DNA of 64,000 nucleotides from Pedobacter chitinilyticus. Lineage in GTDB: Bacteria; Bacteroidota; Bacteroidia; Sphingobacteriales; Sphingobacteriaceae. The position numbers and the translations under genes are program-made. The notes under the pieces are model-generated. The model did not search any database. It had not been told where the DNA came from and saw nothing but the letters and a program-made list of their open reading frames with translations. Below are positions 7,739 through 18,098 of the stretch, piece by piece (within the stretch, counting starts at the first letter, position 1; each line of letters opens with the position of its first letter). Location: the NCBI RefSeq assembly GCF_003313385.1, contig NZ_QMHN01000005.1, positions 207,084-271,083 on the forward strand, read 5' to 3'.

Positions 7739-9529
7739 ATGAAGAAATCGCTATTTATCTTATTGCTCTTAATCAGCACTATTTGCATTGCGCAAACCTC
7801 TGTGGTCAACTATAACCAAAGCAACCTTGCAAAAAGGGTGACCATGGATATTAAAGCCGAGAAAATTGGTCTGGTACTACAAAAAATAGGTAAAGCAGGA
7901 GGCTTTTATTTTACATATAACGGGGCACTATTCGCTCGGGATAGCATTGTGAATATCAATGTGCGCAACAAGCCCGTCCGCGAAATATTAGATGAACTTT
8001 TTAACGGAACGGTTGACTACAAAGAAAATGAGGAGTATATCATTTTACGTTATGCCGTTAACCATTTTTCTATCGAAGCAGAAAGTATTGTAACGGCCGA
8101 AAATCTTTACAGTATTACGGGTAGAGTGGTAGATATTCAAACAGGTAAAAGGGTAAAAAACGCCAGTGTGTATGAGAAGCGCTTGCTCCAATCGGCTTTA
8201 ACTGATGAGGAAGGCTTTTTTAGCTTAAAATTTAAGGGCGAACATAGTGGCATTGTGCTTACAGCAAGTAAGGAAACCTATCGGGATACCTCGATTATTT
8301 TTCTTTCAAGTATTGATATCAAACCCGAGGGCTACGATGATCCCGATAAAGAAAAGGGCACTTTCATGTCTAATATGTTGGATAATTTTAAGATTGGACG
8401 TTGGTTAACCTCTTCAAAGCAACGTATTCAAAATATGAATATCCCCAACTTTTTGACCAACATGCCCTTACAGGCTTCTTTAACGCCAGGTTTAAGCTCA
8501 CGGGGAAGCATGAGTGGGAGCGTGGTGAATAAATTCTCCCTCAATTTGGTAGGTGGATATACCGCGGGAGTTGATGGGTTAGAAATGGCAGGGGTGTTCA
8601 ACCTCAATAAAGCTGATGTAAGATATGTGCAGGTCGCTGGCGTATTAAATATGGTGGGCGGTAGTACCGAAGGGGTACAAATGGCAGGGGTATTTAATGT
8701 GGTGGGCAAAGATGCGAATGGTGCCCAGTTATCGGCGGTTTATAATCATGTGAAAGGTAATGTTAATGGCATACAAATGTCTACCATTAACTATGTAAAT
8801 GGCTTTACAGAAGGTCTGCAGCTTTCGGCAGTTTCCAATACGGTAAATGGCAACTTGCGTGGTTTCCAAATGACGGGAATATTAAATGCAGTGCGAAAAG
8901 AAAGCAACGGGATGCAAATTTCGGCAGTAGGAAACGTAGCGCTTAAAGATATGAGAGGCGTACAGTTTTCGGGGCTATTTAATTACGCCAAACATAATAA
9001 AGGTCTTCAATTGGGTTTAATTAATCTCGCTGATACCTCTACAGGCGTGAGCTTAGGGTTAATCAATATTGTAAAGCATGGGTATCATAAATTGAGTGTC
9101 TCCTCTAATGATTTAATTAATGCCAATGTTTCATTCAAAAGTGGAAATGCAAATTTGTATACCATATTTATGTTGGGCAAAAATTTTGTCGACAATGAAA
9201 ACATCGAAACCTTTGGCTTAGGACTTGGTCACGATTTTTTTGCTGGAAGAAGATTTTCTCTTTCAACTGAGCTTACGGCGCAACAACTGCATCTAGGGCG
9301 ATGGGATTATGCCAACATCCTTAATAAGTTTCATCTCAATTTTCAGCTACGCCTGTTTAAGGGCTTTAGTGTTTATGGCGGTCCCGTATTCAATTATTAT
9401 GTTACCGAAGCTCCCAATGATTACGTAGTCGCAAGTGGTTACAAAAGCCAAATAGCCCCATCAAACAGTAAAAAAATCAACGGAAACAAGGCTTGGTTAG
9501 GCTGGTCTGCGGGATTTACGCTCTTTTAG
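7739..9529 (+). CDS. STN + carboxypeptidase-regulatory + LA_2272 surface-repeat chimera
   Basis: 596 residues. It has a signal peptide (MKKSLFILLLLISTICIAQ) and an STN domain at about 30-105 (MDIKAEKIGLVLQKIGKAGG, NKPVREILDELFNGT). A CarboxypepD_reg-like beta domain follows at about 125-200 (YSITGRVVDIQTGKRVKNAS, DEEGFFSLKF). Residues 265-450 carry LA_2272-type repeats of about 19 residues (VQMAGVFNVV, LQLSAVSNTV, VQFSGLFNYA), and a beta-rich tail resembles the protein encoded at 2830. There is no TonB plug, no 22-strand barrel and no SusC signature; a FecR-partner receptor would usually be about 1000 residues. STN domains bind the periplasmic part of FecR (known for FecA-type receptors). This protein may therefore be a non-transport signal input for the sigma/FecR pair; that is inference. 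Confidence 0.82.
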   Translation: MKKSLFILLLLISTICIAQTSVVNYNQSNLAKRVTMDIKAEKIGLVLQKIGKAGGFYFTYNGALFARDSIVNINVRNKPVREILDELFNGTVDYKENEEYIILRYAVNHFSIEAESIVTAENLYSITGRVVDIQTGKRVKNASVYEKRLLQSALTDEEGFFSLKFKGEHSGIVLTASKETYRDTSIIFLSSIDIKPEGYDDPDKEKGTFMSNMLDNFKIGRWLTSSKQRIQNMNIPNFLTNMPLQASLTPGLSSRGSMSGSVVNKFSLNLVGGYTAGVDGLEMAGVFNLNKADVRYVQVAGVLNMVGGSTEGVQMAGVFNVVGKDANGAQLSAVYNHVKGNVNGIQMSTINYVNGFTEGLQLSAVSNTVNGNLRGFQMTGILNAVRKESNGMQISAVGNVALKDMRGVQFSGLFNYAKHNKGLQLGLINLADTSTGVSLGLINIVKHGYHKLSVSSNDLINANVSFKSGNANLYTIFMLGKNFVDNENIETFGLGLGHDFFAGRRFSLSTELTAQQLHLGRWDYANILNKFHLNFQLRLFKGFSVYGGPVFNYYVTEAPNDYVVASGYKSQIAPSNSKKINGNKAWLGWSAGFTLF

Positions 9530-9857
9530 AGAGCGGTAACTACTTGATTATGTGTATTTTTTTTCTCTTTTTGGGAACAATTAAAACTTAAAGTTGTTAA
9601 ATAGAGAAAAATATTCTACATTGTTATGCATTTGAGTTTAGAAAATAAATTTTAACTGCCGTCAACGCTCATTAGAAATTTATTAACGCAACCTCTCTCA
9701 TATTTTTTTAAGCACAAATGCCGCAAGAATTTTTAAATAATTGCATTTGCATTTAGTGGGTTTATTTTTTTGATAAGCCTGTATTTTTTGTGCTGTTACG
9801 CTCGTTTCTTATGCTTACTTCTGATCGCTAAATGCAAGTGCCATAAATGAAAATGTT
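9530..9857. other. AT-rich gap before the first T9SS gene
   Basis: 328 bases without a convincing gene, terminator or repeat. It is AT-rich with runs of T and presumably holds the promoter of the downstream surface-protein gene. I see no perfect TAnnTTTG element paired with an upstream TTTG. Confidence 0.6.
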
Positions 9858-12800
9858 ATGGCCGCTTCTCTACTTTCATTGCGTAGGATTTTTATCCTGT
9901 GCTTTATGTTATTTGTGCTAAAATCTAGTGCGCAGAATATTAATAATTATGTATTTTCAGCTACTAGCGGAACTTATTCTTCCATCTCTGGCGGTACAGA
10001 GCCTGGAGGTGTAGGCGCTACCATTTCTAACGATGAAAACACCTATCAAAATTTGCCCATTGGGTTTGATTTTTGGTATATGGGTCAGCGTTATGATAGG
10101 TTTTGCGCAAGTTCGAATGGTTGGATATCTCTTGGTAGTGCGGTTAGTGGGGCTATGCCTGTTAATAATCTAAATACTGGTGGAAATAGGCCAATTATTG
10201 CGCCTCTTTGGGATGATCTCGCAGTTTTTCCGGGTATTTTAAGTCTTCTTCTTCCTGGCAAAATTAGTTATGTTACTACTGGGACAGCAGGGAGTATGGT
10301 TTTAACGGTGCAGTGGTATTCTATGCGTTGGGATAAAAATTCTTCCAATTTGCTTAATCTAACTTCGGTAATTACTTTTCAGGCAAAAATATATGAGAAT
10401 GGGAATATCCAATTTGCTTATACCCCAGAAGGAGGAGCAATAGATAATGGATCGGCTTCAATAGGAATCACGGGTGTTGGTACAGGTGTTTATCGTTCGC
10501 TGAATGGTGTGGGTACCTCACCAACTGCTCGTAATGACCTAGAAACAGCGAACATCGCTACTAAGCCTGCCAATGGTCAAACTTATACCTTTGATCCAAC
10601 AGAACTTGCTACTGCTCCTACGGCTTTAACGTTCTCCAATGTTGGTGCAACTGGAATGACCTTAAATTGGAATTATGCTTCGAGTAGCGAGATAGGCTTT
10701 GCTATTTATCGGTCGAGTGGATCAGGTTACACTTATATAGGTCGAACGGGTACAGGAGTTACTACTTTTAACGATACGGGCCTAACTAATGGCGTCAATT
10801 ATACTTATATCGTGTATGTCATTCGGGAAAACTTGGGCGCATCGGTTACTGGAAGCCAGATGGCTAGTTGCCAAGGTTTTTCTCTGGCTAATATCCCATT
10901 GGGAAATATCGTGGCAAGTTATAAGCTTGATGGAAATGCCAATGATTTTTTTGTGACCAATAACGGGACTTTGCAAGGGACGCCAACGGCAACCACCAAT
11001 CGGTTTAATATCGCTAATTCAGCTTATCAGTTCAATGGTTCCACACAATACGTTTCTACAGCTAATTCTTTTGTGAATCCTACTGTGTTTACAGTTTCTA
11101 TTTGGTTTAAAACCACCACGGCTGGCGGAAAACTAATCGGTTTTGGAAGCAGTCAAACAAGTTTCAGCACCAATGCCGATCGGCATATTTACATGGCCAA
11201 CGATGGACGGATCTTCTTCGGGGTGAAGCCTGGAGGGGTTTTTAAAACGATCAATTCTACGGCTACCTATGCGGATGGTAACTGGCACATGGCTACTGGT
11301 GTATTGTCGGCTGGCGGAATGGTGCTCTATATAGATGGTGTTTCTGTAGCACAGGATGTCACCACGGTTGCTGCCGAAAATACTACGGGGTATTGGCGCT
11401 TAGCTTATGACAACATCGATTCATGGGCAAGTACGCCAACTAATAGATATTTTACAGGAAATTTGGATGATGCCTATATCTACAGCCGAGCATTAAGCGC
11501 AGCGGAAGTGACGCAACTTTACAATGCGACAGAAGGTGCAGGTAATACTGGTCCAGTTTGCGCTCAAACGACTTTAACTTTAACGGCTAATGCTATTGAT
11601 GGTGCAACTTACTCATGGACGGGGCCTAATGGCTATACTTCTTCTTCGCAAAATGCGACCTTGACCTATTCTGATGCAGCCAAAGGAGTTTATACGGTTA
11701 CTGTAAGCAGGAATGGTTGTGTAGCCACAGCCTCTACCATAGTGGTTTCTACAGGTGAGGGCCAGTGGACAGGAAACGCGGGCAATAATTGGGCAACTGC
11801 TAACAGCTGGTGTAATGGTATTGTGCCTACCGCTGTTGTAAACGCTACCATTCCTACAGGGAGATCTACTTATCCTACGGTGAGCTCTGATCAATCTATC
11901 AATAATTTAACGATCGCTACGGGGGCTTCAGTTACGGTCACCAATTCACTTTCTGTAGCGGGCACAGTTTCTAATAGCGGTACATTAACTGCAAGTAGTG
12001 GACGGATGGTTTTTAATGGAACTACGGCCCAAACCATTGCCGCTAATCTTTTTGCCAGTAACTTAATTAAAGATTTGACCATTAACAATGCTGCTGGAGT
12101 TACCTTAAATGGAGCCTTACGTTTAACGGGTCTATTAACGGCCAGCGCTGGAGCATTTAATGCTAACGGTTATCTTACTTTGGCTTCCAGTGCTGCTTCT
12201 ACCGCACAAGTTGGTGCAGTGGCATCAGAAGCATCTATCATTGGACAGGTAAAGGTAGAGCGTTATTTGCAAGGGGGCAATGTCAATCCGTATCGCACCT
12301 ATCGGATGCTTTCTTCGCCAGTGTATGATAATACGACTACATTCATCAATACAGATACGGAAGGGAACAGAACCGCGAAATTTTCCCAATTAATAGATAA
12401 TATGATCATTTCTGGAACATCGGCAGCTGCTGGTGGTTTTGATGTGAGCCACAGTAATCAAGCTGGAGCATGGACCTATAGTACTGGTTTTGTTGAAATC
12501 CCTAATATTAATACTGCAGTAAATGCAGGAAAGGGCATGTACGTTTTCTTTAGAGGGGACAGAAGTAATTTTTCAGGAAAAACAACCGCTCCTTTTGTAA
12601 ACCCCGAAAACACCGTTGTGGATTTTAACGGGGTACTTAACCAACAAAACATAACGGTAACTTTGAGTTCTGGATACAACTTTATCGGCAATCCTTACGC
12701 CTCTACTATTGATTGGGATTCTTCAAATTGGGGTAGCGACAAGGTAAATGTGACTAATGCCATTTGGATATGGAAACCAGCTTCAAGGGGTTATGCCACC

Positions 12801-13982
12801 TATATCAATGGGGTGGGAGCTTCGGATGGAAGTCGTTATATCTCTTCTGGACAATCATTTTTTGTAAGAACCACCGCGGCAGGTTCCATCAAGTTTAAGG
12901 AAAGTATCAAAGCATCTACTCAACAGCCTCCTGTTTTGTTGATGAGTACGGAAAAGAGAAATGATGAGCTGTCGATGATGGTAACGGAGCAGATAGCTGA
13001 AACGCCTCAAAGTTTGGTGAGAATAAAGATGACACCTTTAGCTTCTTACGGAGAAGATGAGACCGTGGTGGTTTTTAACGAAGCTAGCAGTGCTGCCTAT
13101 AACAACCAAGAGGATGCCTTGCATTTTGACGGTGAAGTGGTTAATATTTCTACATTGGCTGGAGCTAGTAAATTGGCGATCAATTTTATGCCGCCAATGC
13201 CTCAGGCTGTAGAAATTGCAATGAATGTTTCTGCTGGTACCACGGGTAGTTATTTGATGCGATTTAATTTAGATGAGTACTATCAGCAACATAGCTTAGT
13301 CCTAAAAGATAATTTTCTTAACCAGAATATCCCAATTACGCCAGGTTTGGTTTACAATTTCAATATTGATAGGGCAAATACGCAAACATTTGGCGCTGGA
13401 AGATTTAGTGTGTTGGTGGAACCACCAGTCACATTGCCTGTGGGTATGACAAATTTTGTGGCAAAAAAGCAAAATGAAGGTGTCGCCATCACATGGACAA
13501 CCTCTTACGAAGTGAATAACAAATCGTTTGAGCTTTACAGGGCTTCTAATGATGGAACTTACGTGCTAATCGCCTCTATTTTACCTAAAGGACCAGGAAA
13601 TTATCTTTATATGGATGATGTGCCATTGCCTGGTGATAACTATTATAAATTGGTGCAAATAGATCTAGATGGGCTAACAACAGAAACTGGGCCTGTGGTG
13701 GTTAACTTTAAAGTAGGTCAACAAAATACAGTGCTGCTATATCCAAACCCTGCGGCAGATAAATTTACGATTAAAGTAGATGGGCTTTTGAACGATAGGT
13801 TTAAGTTGAGTTTGTATGATCTTACGGGGAAAATTATACGTGAATATGTGCTTTCCAAAATAGAGTTAACAAGCGGTTACGACGTAAATATTTTAGACTT
13901 AAATTCAAGATTTTTCTTTACTAAAGTCGAGGACTTTAACACGGGGAAAGTATTGGCTGTGCATAAAGTAGTGAAAAAATAG
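9858..13982 (+). CDS. Large T9SS-exported surface protein with Fn3 and LamG domains
   Basis: 1374 residues with a signal peptide ending near VLKSSAQ. In order there is an N-terminal beta domain (40-245) and a fibronectin type III-like domain (250-335, TALTFSNVGATGMTLNWNYA). A LamG/concanavalin A-like domain follows (355-560, GNIVASYKLDGNANDFFV, WHMATGVLSAGGMVLYIDG). Then come an Ig/PKD-like stretch (570-635), a beta-solenoid region (640-790) and a module at about 797-1010 shared with the next two genes (VERYLQGG, YRTYRMLSSPVYDN, GYNFIGNPYASTIDW). The tail is a type A T9SS sorting domain (VLLYPNPAADKFTIKVDG), whose last strands are atypical (LNSRFFFTKVEDFNTGKV instead of the usual SGxYxV turn). 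It should be carried through the T9SS and attached to the cell surface. LamG and Fn3 suggest glycan or protein binding; ligand unknown. Confidence 0.85.
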   Translation: MAASLLSLRRIFILCFMLFVLKSSAQNINNYVFSATSGTYSSISGGTEPGGVGATISNDENTYQNLPIGFDFWYMGQRYDRFCASSNGWISLGSAVSGAMPVNNLNTGGNRPIIAPLWDDLAVFPGILSLLLPGKISYVTTGTAGSMVLTVQWYSMRWDKNSSNLLNLTSVITFQAKIYENGNIQFAYTPEGGAIDNGSASIGITGVGTGVYRSLNGVGTSPTARNDLETANIATKPANGQTYTFDPTELATAPTALTFSNVGATGMTLNWNYASSSEIGFAIYRSSGSGYTYIGRTGTGVTTFNDTGLTNGVNYTYIVYVIRENLGASVTGSQMASCQGFSLANIPLGNIVASYKLDGNANDFFVTNNGTLQGTPTATTNRFNIANSAYQFNGSTQYVSTANSFVNPTVFTVSIWFKTTTAGGKLIGFGSSQTSFSTNADRHIYMANDGRIFFGVKPGGVFKTINSTATYADGNWHMATGVLSAGGMVLYIDGVSVAQDVTTVAAENTTGYWRLAYDNIDSWASTPTNRYFTGNLDDAYIYSRALSAAEVTQLYNATEGAGNTGPVCAQTTLTLTANAIDGATYSWTGPNGYTSSSQNATLTYSDAAKGVYTVTVSRNGCVATASTIVVSTGEGQWTGNAGNNWATANSWCNGIVPTAVVNATIPTGRSTYPTVSSDQSINNLTIATGASVTVTNSLSVAGTVSNSGTLTASSGRMVFNGTTAQTIAANLFASNLIKDLTINNAAGVTLNGALRLTGLLTASAGAFNANGYLTLASSAASTAQVGAVASEASIIGQVKVERYLQGGNVNPYRTYRMLSSPVYDNTTTFINTDTEGNRTAKFSQLIDNMIISGTSAAAGGFDVSHSNQAGAWTYSTGFVEIPNINTAVNAGKGMYVFFRGDRSNFSGKTTAPFVNPENTVVDFNGVLNQQNITVTLSSGYNFIGNPYASTIDWDSSNWGSDKVNVTNAIWIWKPASRGYATYINGVGASDGSRYISSGQSFFVRTTAAGSIKFKESIKASTQQPPVLLMSTEKRNDELSMMVTEQIAETPQSLVRIKMTPLASYGEDETVVVFNEASSAAYNNQEDALHFDGEVVNISTLAGASKLAINFMPPMPQAVEIAMNVSAGTTGSYLMRFNLDEYYQQHSLVLKDNFLNQNIPITPGLVYNFNIDRANTQTFGAGRFSVLVEPPVTLPVGMTNFVAKKQNEGVAITWTTSYEVNNKSFELYRASNDGTYVLIASILPKGPGNYLYMDDVPLPGDNYYKLVQIDLDGLTTETGPVVVNFKVGQQNTVLLYPNPAADKFTIKVDGLLNDRFKLSLYDLTGKIIREYVLSKIELTSGYDVNILDLNSRFFFTKVEDFNTGKVLAVHKVVKK

Positions 13983-14196
13983 AAATAAGTCTTTAAGTGT
14001 ATATATAGCATGTTTTAACTGTCGAATAAATTGAGAGTAGTGATATATAAAGTGGGTAATTTTTTTCACTTTATGGGGAATGTTTTCCAGTAGAAAAAGG
14101 TGTGATTACACCGTTTTGTTGTAGCAATATTGCTTTTGGAAATAGCTAGAATAGATTTATAGGTTGTGGCGTGTGTTTTGACTTTTCATTGTCATA

Positions 14197-17100
14197 ATGA
14201 AGAGCCCAAACAAACTATTATTCATCATATCCACTTTAGCTTTGTCATTTTCGACAATGCTTTCTTATGCCCAAGTTTATACAGCAAGCAATTATTACTA
14301 CAACAATTTCGATGGTGGTCAATTAGGTGCTGGAATATCACAAATTGGAGCAAGTGCAGCGTTAGCAGTTTCCTCAAATGGCACCAATAATTTGGCTGTT
14401 GAAAATGGTTATTGTTTAACCACTTCAGGTAATAACCTTCCTGGCACTTATCAAATCTCTTTTCTGTCCAACAATACCAATCTTAACGACGAAACCTTCG
14501 GTTGGGAATGGACTTTTATCTATAAAAATAGTTCAAATACTGCTGACCAGTCTGATGTAATCGGTGTAGGTCAAAACTCATGGAAATATTGGTTTCTTTC
14601 TACAGGAAGCTTCGCTAACCCAAATACAGGATATTATCTTACTCAGGATGGCAGTAATTTATCGTTGAGATGGAGATACGACAATGATCCATGGGGAAAT
14701 AGATACAGCAACTTAATTAGTTTCGATCTGTCATCATTGGGATCAGGTTGGGCAAATAAAACCTATGCCATTAGAATGCAAAGGTTGAAAAGACAGGGTC
14801 AATATGTTTGGCATTTATTTGTTGACGAATATACTGCTGATGTTAGAGAGGCCAGAACCGAAAGAGGGGGTACCGGCGCTTATCATAACACATTAGGAAG
14901 CTACACAACTACAAATTCAGGACTTCATATCAATGCAACAACGGCAAACCGTTTCAAGTTTGATGAACTAAAAATGTATAGCATGAAGTTAGAAATTAGC
15001 AGTGCAAACGACCCTGCTAATGGAATTTCTAGCCCACTTTATAACGGTCAAAAAGATGCGGTAATTTATGGGCTGAAAATGATGAGCCGCGGTTTGTTCG
15101 ATGTAAGTTCTATCGTACTCGACGCAACTGTTTCCTCTAGTAGCAAAGGATTAAATGACATCATTGAGAATTTGAGATTGTTTAAATCAAATGATGAATA
15201 TTTTGGAAACGCTGATGATGCATTAGTGTCTAGTTTAAATGTAGAATGGAGAGCGGTTAGAGCGGAATCTTTCCCTCAAAAAAGTAGGCTTTTTTCAGTA
15301 GGCGCAGCAGATGGCTCTTTATTGCCTTCCGCTTACTATGGTATCAAGGCCGATGTAAAAAGTAATGCCCCAACTGGCGTAACTTTTAGCTTCACCAATA
15401 TTGACAAAATTGGATTTGAAGATGCGCAAGTCAACTATAAAGGTACGTCTGGCGTAATTGTCGGTAATACGACGTCACCAGCAATCAATAATGGTAATGT
15501 TTACGATTGGATCGCTGGTACTGGTACATGGAATACATTGGCAAACTGGAAATTAGCTGATGGCAGTAATCCATCTGTACTTCCAGGAGTAAATGACTTG
15601 GTAAGAATAGGTAATGTTTCTTCAAATGCGAAACCTACTGTTTCTGTTAGCACCAAAGTAGGTAATATGATGGTTATAGGTACTTCGGGTACAGCGCCTG
15701 TGGTGACCATTAACAGCAACATCACGTTAACTATTGGTGGAACTTTTAGAAACGATAGAGCTTCAACATTTTCTGGCAGTGGTACCTTAGCCGTTGAGGG
15801 TGGCTGGAACACCTCTGGTGGTGCCATCAATTTTACAAGCGGTAGTGTGGGTGTTAGTTTCACTGGCACCAAAGACCAATCGATTAGAGATGAAGGTTCT
15901 GACGCTGGTAATGGTGTAGTATTTAAAAACGTCACTTTTTCAGGAGCTAGTATCAAAACTTTAGGAGGTTCTGGAAAATTTGCTGTCGCTGCAAATGGTT
16001 TCGTTACCATGGCTGCCAATACCACCTTAATGACTTCTAATAAGCTTACCCTAAAAGCAGATCCTAACAGCGCAGCATCTGTATTAGCTATTCCATCAAC
16101 TGCGGCCATTAAAGGTCAAGTAACAGTTGAACGTTATATCCAAGGCGGAAGTAAAAATATGTGGCGTACCTATAGAATGTTCTCTTCACCAGTGTACGAC
16201 AATACTACTAATTTCATCAATACAGATGTAGTAGGTAATAGAACTTATAGCTTCAATCAATTTATTGATGATATGATCATTACTGGACCAGGAGGTTCAA
16301 TCAATGGTTTTGATCAAACTTCATCTAATCAAGCAGGTGCCTGGACTTATAACAATAAATACGTAGAAATTCCAAACATCAATACCAGTGTAAACATTGG
16401 AAGGGGCGCCTACTTATTTTATAGAGGAAACAAAAATAACTTAACAGGAAAAGTGACCAGTCCATTCCTAGATCCAGAGTCGATTGTGATGACCTATAAA
16501 GGGGTATTGAACCAGCAGAGCGTTACCGTACCTTTAACACACGGTACTTCGGGTTATAGTTTGGTAGGTAACCCTTATGCGGCAGTAGTAGATTGGAGTA
16601 AAGTCACCAAAACTTCGAACGTAAGTACAGTAGTAAGGGTATGGAATCCTGGTTGCAGACAATATTCAACGTATGATGGAAATGAAGGTGTTAATGGAGG
16701 AACCAAGTTTATCGCACCTGGCCAATCGTTTTTTGTGCAAACGGCTAACAATTCATCACCTTCAGTAACGTTTACAGAAGCTTCAAAAGTGGTGAGTGGT
16801 ACCTCTACCAGCACTATGTCAAGAGTGATGTCGGTAAGTAACAGTAATTTAGATAGAACTGGTTTAGCTGGTGCAGAAGCAAATCAAACGCTTACAGAAG
16901 AGCAAGAGCCTGCCAGAATTAGAGTGCAGCTAGTTAGAAATGAAACTGAAAATGCTGATGAAACATTGGTAGTTTTAAAAGAGGGAAATGAGGCTGTTTT
17001 CTCTGGAAAAGATGTGGCCAGAATGGGCGGAGAATCGGTGTTTTTATCAAGTCAGTCAGCTGATGCTAAAGAATTAGCCATTAATTATATGCCTAATATC

Positions 17101-17895
17101 TCGACCGTTGAAAAAATTGGATTGACGATCAATGCGGACAACGGAGGCGCTTATACTTTGAAATTTATTTTGACTGATATTCCGTCGGGATATGTGGTGA
17201 AGTTAAAGGATAAGTATTTGAATACTCTGACTGATATTGCTAACGATGGAACTGCCTATGCATTAAATATTGATAAAGCTGATGCCGCTAGTTTAGGGAA
17301 CAATCGCTTTGAATTACAGGTTGCGCCTCCAACTACACTTCCAGTAACCTTTACTGAATTTACAGGTGTTAAAACAAATGCTGGTGTTACTTTAAACTGG
17401 AAAACTTCTTCAGAAACAACCAATAGCCACTTTGATTTACAAAGAGCTGGCGAAAACCAAGATTTTACTTCAATAGGTGCCGTGCCAGCTAATCAAGCAG
17501 GCGTTTACAACCTGTTAGACAAATCGCCACTAGTTGGAAATAACTACTACAAATTAGTGCAGGTAGATAAAGATGGAACACCAACAGCTTATGAAAAGCT
17601 GGTAGTGGTAAAATACGACCTTAACGCCAACGCTGATAGCGAAATGCTCATTTATCCAACAGTGGTTGAAACTAACTTTACCCTAAAATATGAGGGTAGT
17701 CTTAGCTCAGAGCGTTACACCTTAAAAATTGCAGATGTAACAGGTAAAGAGTTGTACAACAAAGAAGTAGCTAAAAATGATGTGGTGAACGGTTATGCTG
17801 GAGCTTTGCCAGCGGCTTCTTCTGGAATTTATTTTGCCACACTTTTAGATTCCAGCGGTAAAAAAATCGCAGCGGCTAAATTGATGAAAAAGTAG
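14197..17895 (+). CDS. Large T9SS-exported surface protein, second of three paralogues
   Basis: 1232 residues. The signal peptide ends near TMLSYAQ. Residues 28-270 form a jelly-roll-like region (NYYYNNFDGGQLGAGIS, DETFGWEWTFIYKNSSNTAD, GLHINATTANRFKFDELKMY). A beta domain lies at about 270-420 and a G8/beta-solenoid-like stretch at 430-630 (WIAGTGTWNTLANWKLADGS). The shared module spans about 640-860 (VERYIQGGSKNMWRTYRMFS, VGNPYAAVVDW, GQSFFVQTA). A linker with an Fn-like domain (GVTLNWKTSSETTNSHFDLQ) leads to a C-terminal type A sorting domain (MLIYPTVVETNFTLKYEGSL ... SSGIYFATLLDSSGKKI). It is 214 bases from the previous gene, so it probably has its own promoter. Surface-anchored or released via T9SS; binding role inferred from the beta architecture. 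Confidence 0.85.
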   Translation: MKSPNKLLFIISTLALSFSTMLSYAQVYTASNYYYNNFDGGQLGAGISQIGASAALAVSSNGTNNLAVENGYCLTTSGNNLPGTYQISFLSNNTNLNDETFGWEWTFIYKNSSNTADQSDVIGVGQNSWKYWFLSTGSFANPNTGYYLTQDGSNLSLRWRYDNDPWGNRYSNLISFDLSSLGSGWANKTYAIRMQRLKRQGQYVWHLFVDEYTADVREARTERGGTGAYHNTLGSYTTTNSGLHINATTANRFKFDELKMYSMKLEISSANDPANGISSPLYNGQKDAVIYGLKMMSRGLFDVSSIVLDATVSSSSKGLNDIIENLRLFKSNDEYFGNADDALVSSLNVEWRAVRAESFPQKSRLFSVGAADGSLLPSAYYGIKADVKSNAPTGVTFSFTNIDKIGFEDAQVNYKGTSGVIVGNTTSPAINNGNVYDWIAGTGTWNTLANWKLADGSNPSVLPGVNDLVRIGNVSSNAKPTVSVSTKVGNMMVIGTSGTAPVVTINSNITLTIGGTFRNDRASTFSGSGTLAVEGGWNTSGGAINFTSGSVGVSFTGTKDQSIRDEGSDAGNGVVFKNVTFSGASIKTLGGSGKFAVAANGFVTMAANTTLMTSNKLTLKADPNSAASVLAIPSTAAIKGQVTVERYIQGGSKNMWRTYRMFSSPVYDNTTNFINTDVVGNRTYSFNQFIDDMIITGPGGSINGFDQTSSNQAGAWTYNNKYVEIPNINTSVNIGRGAYLFYRGNKNNLTGKVTSPFLDPESIVMTYKGVLNQQSVTVPLTHGTSGYSLVGNPYAAVVDWSKVTKTSNVSTVVRVWNPGCRQYSTYDGNEGVNGGTKFIAPGQSFFVQTANNSSPSVTFTEASKVVSGTSTSTMSRVMSVSNSNLDRTGLAGAEANQTLTEEQEPARIRVQLVRNETENADETLVVLKEGNEAVFSGKDVARMGGESVFLSSQSADAKELAINYMPNISTVEKIGLTINADNGGAYTLKFILTDIPSGYVVKLKDKYLNTLTDIANDGTAYALNIDKADAASLGNNRFELQVAPPTTLPVTFTEFTGVKTNAGVTLNWKTSSETTNSHFDLQRAGENQDFTSIGAVPANQAGVYNLLDKSPLVGNNYYKLVQVDKDGTPTAYEKLVVVKYDLNANADSEMLIYPTVVETNFTLKYEGSLSSERYTLKIADVTGKELYNKEVAKNDVVNGYAGALPAASSGIYFATLLDSSGKKIAAAKLMKK

Positions 17896-18098
17896 CAAAT
17901 TTTAACGTGAAGGCCCATGTGTTTCTATATACTGGGCGGAGGTGTTAATACTCTTTTTTTGATTAGAGAAAAAAGTGATAATTAATGCTTTATAGGTATT
18001 GCGTAAGTGCTTAAAAATATCGACTTTAGCGCAAATTATTTGATTTACAGAATAATAAGTTTTGTGGTCTAATTTAAAATGATGAGAGCTAATTTTTA

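Noticed and set aside
13740..13982. Frameshift at the end of the first T9SS gene, because the sorting domain is atypical
   Set aside because: The frame stays open to a normal KKVVK-like end and no nearby frame restores a better motif; it is read as divergence.
14166..14390. Open frame of 74 residues overlapping the start of the second T9SS gene
   Set aside because: It lies in another frame of a well-supported long gene and shows no domain or signal.
15501..16109. 202-residue antisense frame inside the second T9SS gene
   Set aside because: It is fully opposite a repetitive beta-rich coding region; such long antisense frames are expected there.
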